Shown here in pieces: positions 51,499 through 60,672 of a stretch of 64,000 bases of DNA; position 1 is the stretch's first letter; the number at the start of each line of letters is the position of its first letter. The stretch covers positions 62,001-126,000 of the forward strand of contig CAJURU010000002.1 of NCBI GenBank assembly GCA_910588845.1. The letters run 5' to 3'. The notes below the pieces were generated by a model that was not told the origin of the DNA, searched no databases, and was given only the letters and a program-made list of their open reading frames with translations. The translations under genes were made by a program, and so were the position numbers. The DNA is from an uncultured Lachnospiraceae bacterium. Its GTDB lineage: Bacteria > Bacillota > Clostridia > Lachnospirales > Lachnospiraceae.

Positions 51499-51563
51499 TA
51501 CAAATAATTTAAGTGCGTATTTTTCTTTGTGCTAGTAAGGGAGATACGAAGGAGGAGCCTTCC

Positions 51564-52889
51564 ATGGATTTATTTGATTATATGCGGGAGCAGAATAAGC
51601 AAAAGGATTCGCCGCTTGCCAGCCGTCTGCGTCCGGTAAAGCTGGAAGAGGTGGCAGGGCAGCAGCATATAATAGGTAAAGATAAATTGCTTTATCGTGC
51701 CATCATGGCGGATAAATTGAGTTCGATTATTTTTTATGGTCCGCCGGGAACAGGTAAGACGACGCTGGCGAAGGTCATTGCCAATACCACAAGTGCGGAA
51801 TTTACCCAGATCAATGCTACGGCGGCCGGGAAAAAAGATATGGAACAGGTGGTGCGGCAGGCGAAGGATACCCAGGGTATGTACGGGCGCAAGACAATAC
51901 TGTTCATTGATGAAATTCATCGGTTTAACAAGGGACAGCAAGATTATTTGCTGCCTTTTGTAGAGGATGGGACCATTATTCTGGTTGGCGCGACGACGGA
52001 GAACCCCTATTTTGAAGTAAACAACGCGTTGTTGTCCCGCTCGGTGATTTTTGAGCTCAAGCCGCTTGCTGCAGAGGATATAAAAAAGATTATTCTGCGT
52101 GCAGTTTCGGATAGCGAGAAAGGTGTGGGAGCGTATCAGGCGCAGATAGCGGAAGATGCCCTGGAGTTTCTTGCTGAGGCGGCGAACGGCGACGCCAGGG
52201 CGGCGCTGACGGCGGTGGAACTGGGCGTGCTCACCACTCCGCGAAGTGAGGATGGGATAATTCACATTACGCTTGCAGTTGCTTCCGAGTGCATACAGAA
52301 GCGGGTAGTGCGTTATGATAAGAGCGGGGATAACCATTACGATACAGTTTCTGCTTTTATCAAGAGTATGCGCGGCTCCGACCCGGATGCAGCCGTGTAT
52401 TACTTGGCGCGGATGCTTTATGCCGGGGAGGATATCCGTTTCATTGCCCGGCGGATTGTGATTTGCGCTTCCGAGGATGTAGGAAATGCAGACCCGAATG
52501 CCTTGACGGTGGCAGTCAGCGCGGCGCAGGCGGTAGAACGCATTGGTATGCCGGAGGCGCAGATTATCTTGTCTCAGGCAGTCGCTTATGTGGCGTGTGC
52601 ACCCAAGAGCAATGCCGCTTGTCTGGCAATTTCGCGCGCCATGGAGGCAGTCAGGGACACGCAGGCAATGCCGGTTCCCGTACATTTGCAGGATTCCCAT
52701 TACCGGGGTGCGAAGCAGCTCGGGCATGGCAGTGGATATCTCTATGCGCACGATTATCCCAACCATTATGTAAAACAGCAATATCTGCCGGACGGCATGG
52801 CGGGCATGCGGTTTTATGAGCCCACGGAAAATGGATATGAGCGGCAAATTCAGACACATATGGCATTTCTAAAAGGAGAAAGTCCGTGA
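51564..52889 (+). CDS. rarA: Replication-associated recombination protein A (MgsA/RarA AAA ATPase)
   Basis: The 441-residue protein begins MDLFDYMREQNKQKDSPLAS, with Walker A YGPPGTGKTTLAKVIA, Walker B ILFIDEIHRFNKGQQD and sensor 1 ILVGATTENPYFEVN. The C-terminal tetramerisation domain ends with YAHDYPNHYVKQQYLP, a RarA hallmark. RarA acts at stalled replication forks. The ATG at 51564, seven bases after GGAGGA, is preferred to an in-frame start at 51513. Confidence 0.94.
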   Translation: MDLFDYMREQNKQKDSPLASRLRPVKLEEVAGQQHIIGKDKLLYRAIMADKLSSIIFYGPPGTGKTTLAKVIANTTSAEFTQINATAAGKKDMEQVVRQAKDTQGMYGRKTILFIDEIHRFNKGQQDYLLPFVEDGTIILVGATTENPYFEVNNALLSRSVIFELKPLAAEDIKKIILRAVSDSEKGVGAYQAQIAEDALEFLAEAANGDARAALTAVELGVLTTPRSEDGIIHITLAVASECIQKRVVRYDKSGDNHYDTVSAFIKSMRGSDPDAAVYYLARMLYAGEDIRFIARRIVICASEDVGNADPNALTVAVSAAQAVERIGMPEAQIILSQAVAYVACAPKSNAACLAISRAMEAVRDTQAMPVPVHLQDSHYRGAKQLGHGSGYLYAHDYPNHYVKQQYLPDGMAGMRFYEPTENGYERQIQTHMAFLKGESP

Positions 52890-53058
52890 TGCACGGACAT
52901 ATGTAAATTTATCAAAGAAAATGCTTTACAATCTTTTAACTATGGTGCATAATATGGCATGAAGCAACGAGCAGTGCCAAAACTGCCAGGGACAGATTGC
53001 CTGAAAAAGGGCAAAACTGCCAGGAAGAAGAAAAACAGAACTTCAGGAGGATAAAACG

Positions 53059-54363
53059 ATGCAGTCATTTCAGGAGATGAGCAGGGAGGAGTTATTACGC
53101 GAGAAAGAGGAGTTGACAGCCGCTTACCAGAAATATGCAGAGAGTGGGCTCAAGCTGGATATGTCCAGAGGAAAGCCTTCTTTGGAACAGCTTGATATAT
53201 CTATGGGCATGATGGATGTGTTGAGCAAAGGAACGGATTTGAAGTGCGAGGATGGGACAGACTGCCGAAATTATGGTGTGTTGGACGGTATACATGAGGC
53301 CAAGGTGTTGTTGGGCGATATGATTGAATGTCATCCTGACAATATCATTATCTATGGAAATTCCAGCCTGAATATCATGTATGATACCATTTCACGTTCC
53401 ATGACTCACGGTGTGATGGGGAGTACTCCCTGGTGTAAACTGGATAAGGTAAAGTTTTTATGCCCGGTGCCAGGTTATGACAGGCATTTTACGATTACAG
53501 AATATTTTGGGATTGAGATGATTAACGTACCTATGCTTTCCACAGGCCCGGATATGGATATGGTGGAGGAGCTTGTGAGCAGGGATGACGCAATCAAGGG
53601 TATCTGGTGTGTGCCTAAGTATTCAAATCCTCAGGGAATTACCTACTCGGATGAGACGGTGCGCCGTTTTGCAAGACTGAAACCGGCGGCAGAAGATTTC
53701 CGTATTTATTGGGATAACGCTTACGGTGTGCATCATCTGTATGATATTGACCAGGATCATCTTGTGGAAATCCTTGCCGAGTGCAAACGTGCAGGCAATC
53801 CTGACATGGTGTACAAATTCTGCTCCACATCAAAAATTAGTTTTCCAGGTTCTGGTGTTGCGGCAATCGCCACCTCTAAGAATAACCTGGTCGATATTAA
53901 GAAACAGTTGCAGGTTCAGACGATTGGACATGATAAGGTAAATCAGCTGCGCCATGTGAGATTTTTTAAGGATATCCATGGTATGACGGAGCATATGAGG
54001 AAGCATGCGGACATTTTGCGGCCAAAGTTTGAGATGATCATAGATACCTTTGAGCGGGAGTTGGCAGGCAGAGATGCTGGAAGCTGGGTGGCGCCAAAAG
54101 GAGGATATTTTATTTCTTTTGAAGCGACAGAAGGCTGTGCCAAGGCAATTGTGGCCAAGGCGAAAGAAGCAGGAGTAACTATGACGCCTGCGGGCGCGCC
54201 TTATCCTTATGGAAAAGACCCCAAGGACGCTACAATCCGTATTGCACCCTCGTATCCGACATTGGAGGAGTTAAAAATGGCAACTGATATTTTTGTAACT
54301 TGTGTGAAGTTAGTCACAATAGATAAGGTCTTAGAGAGCAGGACGGATGCTGGCAGCCAGTAA
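53059..54363 (+). CDS. PLP-dependent aminotransferase (aspartate aminotransferase type Ic)
   Basis: The 434-residue protein has LDMSRGKPSLEQLDISMG near the N terminus, NSSLNIMYDTISRSM, KYSNPQGITYSDETVRR and YWDNAYGVHHLYD. The Schiff-base lysine is in KFCSTSKISFPGSGVAAIA. This is the Asp_aminotransf class I subgroup, with a length of about 430. It probably exchanges amino groups between aspartate or a related amino acid and 2-oxoglutarate. The start follows TCAGGAGG. In the 169-bp upstream gap the phrase AAAACTGCCAGG appears twice. Confidence 0.88.
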   Translation: MQSFQEMSREELLREKEELTAAYQKYAESGLKLDMSRGKPSLEQLDISMGMMDVLSKGTDLKCEDGTDCRNYGVLDGIHEAKVLLGDMIECHPDNIIIYGNSSLNIMYDTISRSMTHGVMGSTPWCKLDKVKFLCPVPGYDRHFTITEYFGIEMINVPMLSTGPDMDMVEELVSRDDAIKGIWCVPKYSNPQGITYSDETVRRFARLKPAAEDFRIYWDNAYGVHHLYDIDQDHLVEILAECKRAGNPDMVYKFCSTSKISFPGSGVAAIATSKNNLVDIKKQLQVQTIGHDKVNQLRHVRFFKDIHGMTEHMRKHADILRPKFEMIIDTFERELAGRDAGSWVAPKGGYFISFEATEGCAKAIVAKAKEAGVTMTPAGAPYPYGKDPKDATIRIAPSYPTLEELKMATDIFVTCVKLVTIDKVLESRTDAGSQ

Positions 54364-54405
54364 GCTGTGGCTGGGCATCAGACAGGTAAGAAAGGAAATG
54401 GCAAT

Positions 54406-55053
54406 ATGGATGTGGCAGACAAATTCAGCGAAGGTGTAGACAGTTGGGAAACGGTAATCTTTCTGTATAATTCTGCTTTAAAAGAAGTGGGGACGAAGCT
54501 TGAGATTTTAAATGATGAGTTTCGCCATATACACAATTATAATCCCATTGAATATATTAAGTCCAGAATCAAGACGGCTGAAAGCATTGTCAAGAAACTC
54601 AAGAGAAATCATTATGAGAGTACGATTGAGAATATGGTCAACCATGTGAATGATATTGCGGGAATTCGTCTTGTGTGTTCATTTACATCGGATATTTATC
54701 GGCTGGCGGAAATGATTGGCAGGCAGAATGACCTTACGGTGGTCTCTGTCAAGGATTATATCAAGAATCCGAAAGACAGCGGTTATAAGAGCTATCATAT
54801 GTTAGTTACCGTACCCATTTTCCTGACGGACCGTGTGATCGACACGAAGGTGGAGATTCAAATCCGTACGATTGCCATGGATTTCTGGGCAAGTCTGGAG
54901 CATAAAATTTACTATAAATTTGAGGGAGATGCGCCGGAATATATCAGCCGTGATTTGCGGGAGTGTGCAGGAATTGTATCAATGCTGGACGCAAAAATGC
55001 TTTCCCTGAATGAAGCCATCCTACAGGCAAAGGAAGAACAGGAAGACGGTTAG
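54406..55053 (+). CDS. Small alarmone synthetase (GTP pyrophosphokinase, RelP/RelQ type)
   Basis: The 215-residue protein has the RelA/SpoT synthetase domain only: EYIKSRIKTAESIVKKLKRN, DIAGIRLVCSFTSDIYRLAE, DYIKNPKDSGYKSYHM and VEIQIRTIAMDFWASLEHKI. It makes (p)ppGpp from GTP or GDP plus ATP; no hydrolase domain is present. The ATG at 54406 follows AAAGGAAATGGCAAT and lies 42 bp after the aminotransferase stop, suggesting one transcript. Confidence 0.92.
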   Translation: MDVADKFSEGVDSWETVIFLYNSALKEVGTKLEILNDEFRHIHNYNPIEYIKSRIKTAESIVKKLKRNHYESTIENMVNHVNDIAGIRLVCSFTSDIYRLAEMIGRQNDLTVVSVKDYIKNPKDSGYKSYHMLVTVPIFLTDRVIDTKVEIQIRTIAMDFWASLEHKIYYKFEGDAPEYISRDLRECAGIVSMLDAKMLSLNEAILQAKEEQEDG

Positions 55054-55111
55054 AATACGGATTTCCCTGAAATAAAAAACATACGACAAGACCGGAAAAG
55101 GGAAGAATAGA

Positions 55112-55948
55112 ATGATGAAAGTAACGATTTTGACAGAGAATACAGTCTATAAGCGGGGACTTTTGGCTGAACATGGTTTGTCCCTGCTTATTGATACTGG
55201 TAGGCGGAGATATCTTTTCGATACCGGACAGAGCCGTGTGTTTCTGCATAATGCGGTAAAGCTGGGGATTGATTTAAAGGGGTTGGACGGCGTTATTTTG
55301 AGCCATGGGCATTATGACCATGGCGGCGGCCTGGAATACTGGCAGGAGTTGGGGGATGCGCCAATCTATATCCAGGAAAAAGCGTTTGAAAAGAAGTACA
55401 ATGAAAATCCCCGCACGAAAAAATTGTATTATATTGGCTTGGAAGATAAGGGAAGTTGGCAGAAAAAGGCGGATATCAGGAGGCTCTCTGGCGGAGGTAC
55501 GCAGATTTCAGAGGGCGTGTATCTGCTCTCGGAGGTTCCATATACGACTGATTTTGAGCCTCTTCCAGGCTGTTTTTGGAAGTATGGTTTACAGCATCCG
55601 GGATATGAGCTGCTGGCAGACAAGATGGAGGACGAACAGCTTTTGGTGATTGAGACGGAGGAAGGGCTGTGCGTCTTTGCAGGCTGTGCCCATGCCGGAA
55701 TTATCAATTGCCTGCGCTATGTGCAGACTGTTTTTTCCGGTAAGAACATTCATTGTCTTGTGGCCGGTATGCATCTGAAAAATTGTGATGCCAACCGCGT
55801 GGAAAAGACGATTGATACGCTCAAGGAACTAAAGATTGATATTGTAATGCCGGTGCATTGTACGGGAATGCGCGCGATTGCAGCAATGAGGGAAGGTCTG
55901 GGAAGCGTCTGTATCTTGCCGGAAGTTGGGAAAGAATTAGAAATCTAA
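55112..55948 (+). CDS. MBL-fold metallohydrolase (COG1237 type)
   Basis: The 278-residue protein has MKVTILTENTVYKRGLLAEH, LFDTGQSRVFLHNAVKLGID and the metal motif LSHGHYDHGGGLEYW. CAHAGIINCLRYVQ and VMPVHCTGMRA follow. This is the MBL subgroup related to methanopterin ribofuranosyl-aminobenzene phosphate synthase. The actual substrate in Firmicutes is unknown. It is cytosolic. It sits 59 bp after the alarmone synthetase gene and 19 bp before the ligase-like gene. Confidence 0.88.
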   Translation: MMKVTILTENTVYKRGLLAEHGLSLLIDTGRRRYLFDTGQSRVFLHNAVKLGIDLKGLDGVILSHGHYDHGGGLEYWQELGDAPIYIQEKAFEKKYNENPRTKKLYYIGLEDKGSWQKKADIRRLSGGGTQISEGVYLLSEVPYTTDFEPLPGCFWKYGLQHPGYELLADKMEDEQLLVIETEEGLCVFAGCAHAGIINCLRYVQTVFSGKNIHCLVAGMHLKNCDANRVEKTIDTLKELKIDIVMPVHCTGMRAIAAMREGLGSVCILPEVGKELEI

Positions 55949-55966
55949 GGATAAATGGAGGGCAAA

Positions 55967-57625
55967 ATGAAGCAGAAGAAAAGCGTGATGTACATATTTC
56001 TGGAAGGGGCGGCGGCGTTGGCGGTAATTTTAATGCTTGGCCTTTTTCCGCTGTACTTTCAGGATAATTATCTTGACATGTCCAATGCTAAACTTAACTT
56101 TTTCCGCGTATGTTCTGTTGGGCTGATCTTGGCGTCCGTCCTGTTTATCTGCATGGACTGGCTGCAACGTTATAAAGAGGAGATGCGAAGCAGAAATAAA
56201 AAGCGAAAGAGAAAAGCGCAGGCCAATACACAGGAACAGCCGGCAGACAAGTTGCAGGCATTACGGCAGTGGCTTGGCAATATATCTGTCACGACCTGGT
56301 TTGCAGTAATCTTTGCGGCGGGGATACTCATTGCTACGGTATTCTCAGCAAATCCACAGGAATCCTGGCTGGGTTTGGAGGGCAGGAAACTCGGGGCGCT
56401 TGTGTGGCTGTTGTGTATTGCTATGTATATTATAATTGGCAAGTACTTAAATCTGGGAAAGTGGACTGCATGGGTGTTTTTAGCTGCAAATATCCTGGTA
56501 TGTTTATTGGCAGTTCTCAACTTTTGGGCAGTTGATCCCTTAAATATGTACAGTAACCTTGCGACCGAACAGCATGGGGGATTTATCAGTACCATCGGTA
56601 ATGTCAATGCCTGTTCCAGTTATCTGTGTATGACGGTGCCGGCCGGCATGACGCTCTATTTTGTGACGGAGGACAAGTATCTGAGAGTGGCATCAGGTAT
56701 TTTTCTGGCATTCGGTTTTCTTGCCGGTTACTGTGCTGGTAGTGAGAGCTGGGTATTGGGGCTTCTGGTATCTTTTTTAGTAATGATATGGTTTGCAATG
56801 CGCAGTCATGAGCAAATGCAGAGGTTTCTGGAAATCTGTGCAATTTATTGGGGTGTTAGTGTTATACTCAAAATTATGGTACTTATTGCGGATGCATCAG
56901 GGTTTGTAAGTTACATGTTCGTTTATTTTAAAGGCAATAAACTACAGAATGGACTTATGCTTAACGGATATGTATTAGCAGTAGAGGGCATACTGATTGC
57001 AGGAATTATATTTTTCATTTGGAACAGGAAGAAATCAGGCAAAGAGTTGCCGTATGGCATGATAAGAAAGATTATTTTTATTGCAGTGGCAGTTGTGGCA
57101 TTTATAGGTATCTTGTCGATCGCTGCTGCTAACTTGAACCGTTCAACCTGGGAGGGTGCATTTTCTGTCTTGGAACGTTTGCGGTTACAGGATTCCTGGG
57201 GAAGCAGCAGAGGATACATCTGGCGGATAACCATGGAATCGTGGCTTGACTTACCGTTGTGGGATAAGATTACCGGTTATGGCGTCAATTATTACCATAT
57301 GTTTATCCAACAATATGGCGGAGCGGAGGTTGCAGAGTATTTCGGCGGGGCCTTGCTTGTGGACGCCCACAATGAGCTGATGCAGATTGTTACAACTATG
57401 GGTGTGTTAGGAACAGTCGGCTATTTTGGACTTTTGATTAGCACGATTGTGAAATCAGCGAAGAAGGTTACGGTTCGCCCGTCACTGATTTTAGGTGTGA
57501 TTGTGGTTTGCAGTTACATTGCGCAAGGGCTTGTCAATAACCCTACCGTATTCTTAACCCCCTACCTGTTTCTGATGCTGGGAATTATCAAGAGTATGGA
57601 GAGAGACAGAGATGCCGAAAAGTAA
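55967..57625 (+). CDS. O-antigen ligase-like membrane protein
   Basis: The protein has about 552 residues and ten or more transmembrane helices. It has a basic, probably cytoplasmic loop at about residues 70-95, and the Wzy_C-type outer loop with DAHNELMQIVTTMGVLGTVG. In Firmicutes such proteins polymerise or ligate surface polysaccharides or teichoic acids. The ATG at 55967 follows GGAGG directly; an earlier ATG at 55955 has no site. It overlaps the next gene by 14 nt. Confidence 0.8.
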   Translation: MKQKKSVMYIFLEGAAALAVILMLGLFPLYFQDNYLDMSNAKLNFFRVCSVGLILASVLFICMDWLQRYKEEMRSRNKKRKRKAQANTQEQPADKLQALRQWLGNISVTTWFAVIFAAGILIATVFSANPQESWLGLEGRKLGALVWLLCIAMYIIIGKYLNLGKWTAWVFLAANILVCLLAVLNFWAVDPLNMYSNLATEQHGGFISTIGNVNACSSYLCMTVPAGMTLYFVTEDKYLRVASGIFLAFGFLAGYCAGSESWVLGLLVSFLVMIWFAMRSHEQMQRFLEICAIYWGVSVILKIMVLIADASGFVSYMFVYFKGNKLQNGLMLNGYVLAVEGILIAGIIFFIWNRKKSGKELPYGMIRKIIFIAVAVVAFIGILSIAAANLNRSTWEGAFSVLERLRLQDSWGSSRGYIWRITMESWLDLPLWDKITGYGVNYYHMFIQQYGGAEVAEYFGGALLVDAHNELMQIVTTMGVLGTVGYFGLLISTIVKSAKKVTVRPSLILGVIVVCSYIAQGLVNNPTVFLTPYLFLMLGIIKSMERDRDAEK

Positions 57626-58409
57626 GGAGCAGCACAATAGCAAGGAGATATTAAATTTGGCGGTGTCGATGGGAGAAGAACTGCTGAAAAACGGCGGTGA
57701 AATCTACCGGGTGCAGGAGACGGTTGGCCGCGTCATGGAGGCATATGGCGTGCGGGATTACCACGTCTTTGTTGTAACAAACGGTATTTTTGCTACGGTT
57801 CATGAGCAGGGGGAGGATGCTGGAAGCATGGTAAGGGACGTTCCTCTCGGAGATATCAATCTTGAGAAAATTGCAGGAATCAATCAACTGTCCAGAGAAA
57901 TCTGCCAGGGTTCCTGTAGTCTCAAGGAGGCGTATCGGCGATTGGAGCAGTGCAAAAACGCTTCCCCCATGCGGGACGCTTTTCTAGTGTTGGCGTGTGG
58001 GGTTGAGAGCGCAGGATTTTGTTTTCTTCTGGGCGGGACGCCTTTTGATAGTATTTTCTCATTTTTGCTGGGGTTGCTGCTGCAAGCTTTTTTGGTGGCG
58101 GGGACAAAGCGCAACGTTTCAAAGTTTCTGCTGAATATTTTAGGAAGCGCGTGGGTGACGGCAGGCAGTTTGATGCTTTATGGAATAGGGCTGGATGTTC
58201 AATCCGACCGCATTATTATCGGCGGCATTATTGTCTTGATGCCGGGGGTTGCATTGGTAACCGGTATCCGCGACTCGTTTAACGGGGATTACCTGTCAGG
58301 CGGCATTCGATTAATGGACGCACTGTTGACGGGAATCTGTATTGCCGTAGGAGTGGGCGCCGCAGTTAAGGTATTCCAATTGCTGGGAGGAGGTGCGTTG
58401 CCGATATGA
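57612..58409 (+). CDS. Threonine/serine exporter ThrE family, N-terminal half protein
   Basis: The 265-residue protein has a cytosolic N-terminal domain with GEELLKNGGEIYRVQETVGR and NGIFATVHEQG, then five predicted transmembrane helices (from about residue 120) including GIIVLMPGVALVTGIRDSFN. This is the larger of the two ThrE-like proteins (DUF1212 type); the smaller follows with a 4-nt overlap. Together they match the fused ThrE exporter of actinobacteria. In Firmicutes the pair may export threonine or serine, or dicarboxylates. Confidence 0.88.
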   Translation: MPKSKEQHNSKEILNLAVSMGEELLKNGGEIYRVQETVGRVMEAYGVRDYHVFVVTNGIFATVHEQGEDAGSMVRDVPLGDINLEKIAGINQLSREICQGSCSLKEAYRRLEQCKNASPMRDAFLVLACGVESAGFCFLLGGTPFDSIFSFLLGLLLQAFLVAGTKRNVSKFLLNILGSAWVTAGSLMLYGIGLDVQSDRIIIGGIIVLMPGVALVTGIRDSFNGDYLSGGIRLMDALLTGICIAVGVGAAVKVFQLLGGGALPI

Positions 58410-58867
58410 TTGTCCAATTATTTGTTGCCGTTATATCTACGTTGGCATTTGCAGTGCTTTTCCATGTGCCCAAACAGGAATATTTTTACTGTGCAGTGAA
58501 CGGAGGCCTGGGCTGGATGGTTTATAAGCTCAGTCTGGGATGTGGGTTTGGGGTTCCGGTCTCATCACTATGGGCGACGCTGACGCTGACGTTAGTGGCG
58601 AGAATGCTCTCCGCTTTGCGAAAAATGCCGAGCACGGTATTTCTGTTGGCGGGTATTTTTACGCTTGTTCCGGGGTCAGGCGTCTATTATACGGCGTATT
58701 ATCTGATAATGAATGAACTGTCTAAAAGCACGGCAAAAGGCATTGAAACATTTAAGATTGCAGGCGCGATTGTGTTAGGGATTATCTTCGGGCTTGCGTT
58801 GCCGCAGAGTTGGTTTAACCGTTTGGGAAGATTGACAGATAAAAAAGGAACATCCGAAAAAGTTTGA
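58406..58867 (+). CDS. Threonine/serine exporter family, C-terminal half protein
   Basis: The 153-residue protein has four or five transmembrane helices, with FHVPKQEYFYCAVNGGLGWM and FTLVPGSGVYYTAYYLIMNE (DUF3815-type). It overlaps the larger ThrE-like gene as ATGA, so the two products should form one transporter. The stop lies within the following terminator stem. Confidence 0.88.
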   Translation: MIVQLFVAVISTLAFAVLFHVPKQEYFYCAVNGGLGWMVYKLSLGCGFGVPVSSLWATLTLTLVARMLSALRKMPSTVFLLAGIFTLVPGSGVYYTAYYLIMNELSKSTAKGIETFKIAGAIVLGIIFGLALPQSWFNRLGRLTDKKGTSEKV

Positions 58868-58890
58868 AACTTTCGGATGCTTCCTTTTTT
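58841..58890. terminator. Terminator between thrE-like and GH13 genes
   Basis: AAAAAAGGAA-CATCCGAAA pairs with TTTCGGATG-CTTCCTTTTTT, a strong stem with A-rich and T-rich flanks that can work in both directions between the convergent genes. Confidence 0.88.
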
Positions 58891-58950
58891 ATTTTATAAA
58901 AAGACCTTGTTGCATTAACCTGTGAAAGTACAGGATTTTACTTGAAAGAA

Positions 58951-60261
58951 CTATACCTCGCATTTCCAGAAGAAAGCGCTGTAAGGAGGAAGCTCGCTGC
59001 CGCCGCCGAAGTCATGTTCTTCGCCGCTAATCAGGTCAACTGCCATGCCGCATCCGGCGTCAAAGTGTGCAGTGTATGCGTCGCTGTCTGCATTGATGGC
59101 AACCAGTACCCGCTCATTCTCACTTTTCCGCTCAAAAATACATTGTTTGTTGGTGAGGACTACGGAGCGGAATTCTCCATAATTCAAAGCCTCGGAAGAT
59201 TTTTTGGCCTTGGTGAGTTTGGCAATCCATGCTGTCAGGTCTGTCCATTCCGGCTTTTCAAAGCTGGGACGCAGGGATGGGTCGCCGTTTGATTTATCAC
59301 CTGTTACGCCCCATTCACTGCCGTAGTAGACGCAGGGGATTCCGGGCATACCGAAGCAAAGAGCATAAATCAGGGGCAAATGTTCAGGAGTTCCCAGAAT
59401 AGAAGCGATTCTCGAAACATCATGGTTGTCCACAAAACTCAGCAGATGTTTTCCACGGTAAAGCGTCCAGTTTTCCGGTCCAAATTGCCTCAGCAGAGAG
59501 TGGATAATCTCGAACATATTTAAGGAATTGAAACTGGAATGCAGTCCCTTGTAGCATTCATAGTTAGTAGCTGAGTGCAGCATGGAGTCGTTCATCAGTT
59601 GCTTATAATCGCCGTGCAGCATTTCTCCCACGAGGAAGAAGTCCTTCTTGAGACTGTCGCAATGGCTGCGCAGCCGTCTCACAAAATCATGGTCCAGGCA
59701 GTAAGCGACGTCTAACCTCAGTCCATCAATGTCCCAGTTGTCAACCCAGAAAGAAACGCTTTCTAAAAGATACTGGATAACCTCTTCGTTGCGCAGGTTC
59801 AGCTTTACTAAATCGAAATTTCCTTCCCATCCTTCATACCATAGTCCATCATTGTAATTAGAATTGCCGTGGAAATCAATATGGAACCAGTCGCGGTAAC
59901 GGGAGTTTTCGCGGTTCTGCAACACATCCTGGAAGGCAAAAAAGCCTCTGCCGGCATGGTTAAACACGCCGTCTAATACGATGCGGATGCCTGCCTCATG
60001 GAGTGCGTCGCAGACCTCCTTAAAGTCGTCATTGCCGCCCAGGCGTACATCAATCTTACGGTAATCCCTAGCGTTATAGCCATGAGTGTCAGATTCAAAC
60101 AGCGGAGAAAAATAGATGGCATTTACGCCTAATTTCTCCAGATGGGGAATCCAGTCTTTTATTTTGAGAATGCGTTTTGCCGCGATTCCGTCATTCTCAA
60201 AGGGAGCGCCGCAAAACCCCAGGGGGTAAATTTGATAAAATACACTTTCGTAAGCCCACAT
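58951..60261 (-). CDS. GH13 alpha-amylase family glycoside hydrolase
   Basis: The 436-residue protein has the four GH13 regions: I in LDGVFNHAGR, II in GLRLDVAYCLD with the nucleophile Asp, III in FFLVGEMLHGD with the acid/base Glu, and IV in LSFVDNHDVSR. It has no signal peptide and lacks the extra N-terminal domain of neopullulanases, so it is probably an intracellular maltodextrin- or oligosaccharide-cleaving enzyme. The start follows AAAGGATTAACTTAATT. It stands alone, convergent with the ThrE-like genes. Confidence 0.9.
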   Translation of the reverse strand: MWAYESVFYQIYPLGFCGAPFENDGIAAKRILKIKDWIPHLEKLGVNAIYFSPLFESDTHGYNARDYRKIDVRLGGNDDFKEVCDALHEAGIRIVLDGVFNHAGRGFFAFQDVLQNRENSRYRDWFHIDFHGNSNYNDGLWYEGWEGNFDLVKLNLRNEEVIQYLLESVSFWVDNWDIDGLRLDVAYCLDHDFVRRLRSHCDSLKKDFFLVGEMLHGDYKQLMNDSMLHSATNYECYKGLHSSFNSLNMFEIIHSLLRQFGPENWTLYRGKHLLSFVDNHDVSRIASILGTPEHLPLIYALCFGMPGIPCVYYGSEWGVTGDKSNGDPSLRPSFEKPEWTDLTAWIAKLTKAKKSSEALNYGEFRSVVLTNKQCIFERKSENERVLVAINADSDAYTAHFDAGCGMAVDLISGEEHDFGGGSELPPYSAFFWKCEV

Positions 60262-60443
60262 AATTAAGTTAATCCTTTCTGTGAATGGTTAAGTAGATTT
60301 CTGAATGATCTCAACTGTTAAAGATATAATTGTTCGGTTTCAATATAGCAATATCATTCAGATAATAATATTATAGTAATAAATGGACGTTGTGGCAATG
60401 AAAAAAAGCAACATCGTATATTTTTTGTTGTCAAGAAATGATA

Positions 60444-60473
60444 TTGACATAAAAATATTAGGCAATGTATAAT
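60444..60473 (+). promoter_or_regulatory. Promoter of the hybrid kinase gene
   Basis: TTGACA (60444-60449) and TATAAT (60468-60473) are 18 bp apart, both perfect. Transcription should start near 60480, giving a leader of about 190 nt before the kinase start. Confidence 0.85.
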
Positions 60474-60479
60474 GTGGCA

Positions 60480-60600
60480 TAAGTGGGGAGGCAACGTAGT
60501 TGGGTGAGAGTCCCGGGGTCTTTTAGGACGGCCAATGAAGTAAATGGGAGTGGGAGAGTCCCGGATGCCTTTTACAGGAAAGAGTAAAGTTTATGTGACA
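60480..60600 (+). ncRNA. Unassigned structured 5' leader
   Basis: Right at the expected transcription start lies a G-rich stretch with a tandem near-repeat: GGGTGAGAGTCCCGGGGTC then TTTTAGG, and GGGAGAGTCCCGGATGCC then TTTTACAGG. The distal arms AGGCA (60489-60493) and TGCCT can pair and enclose the rest. The look is that of a riboswitch or tandem aptamer, but I cannot match it to a class I know. About 70 nt separate it from the kinase start. The remaining 410-bp gap holds only the promoter. Confidence 0.45.
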
Positions 60601-60672
60601 GATATGATTCGCGCCTAAGTGCGCATAAGGTGTTTTGGATATTTATGGTTACGGTAAGAATGGAGAATTAGA

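Noticed and set aside
58942..59292. Plus-strand 116-codon frame
   Set aside because: It is the complement of the GH13 coding region, which has clear catalytic motifs.
60480..60600. Cobalamin, SAM, TPP, c-di-GMP or NiCo riboswitch
   Set aside because: Some phrases recall cobalamin leaders (GGTGAGAGTCC-like), but the conserved core and B12 box are absent, so I leave it unassigned.
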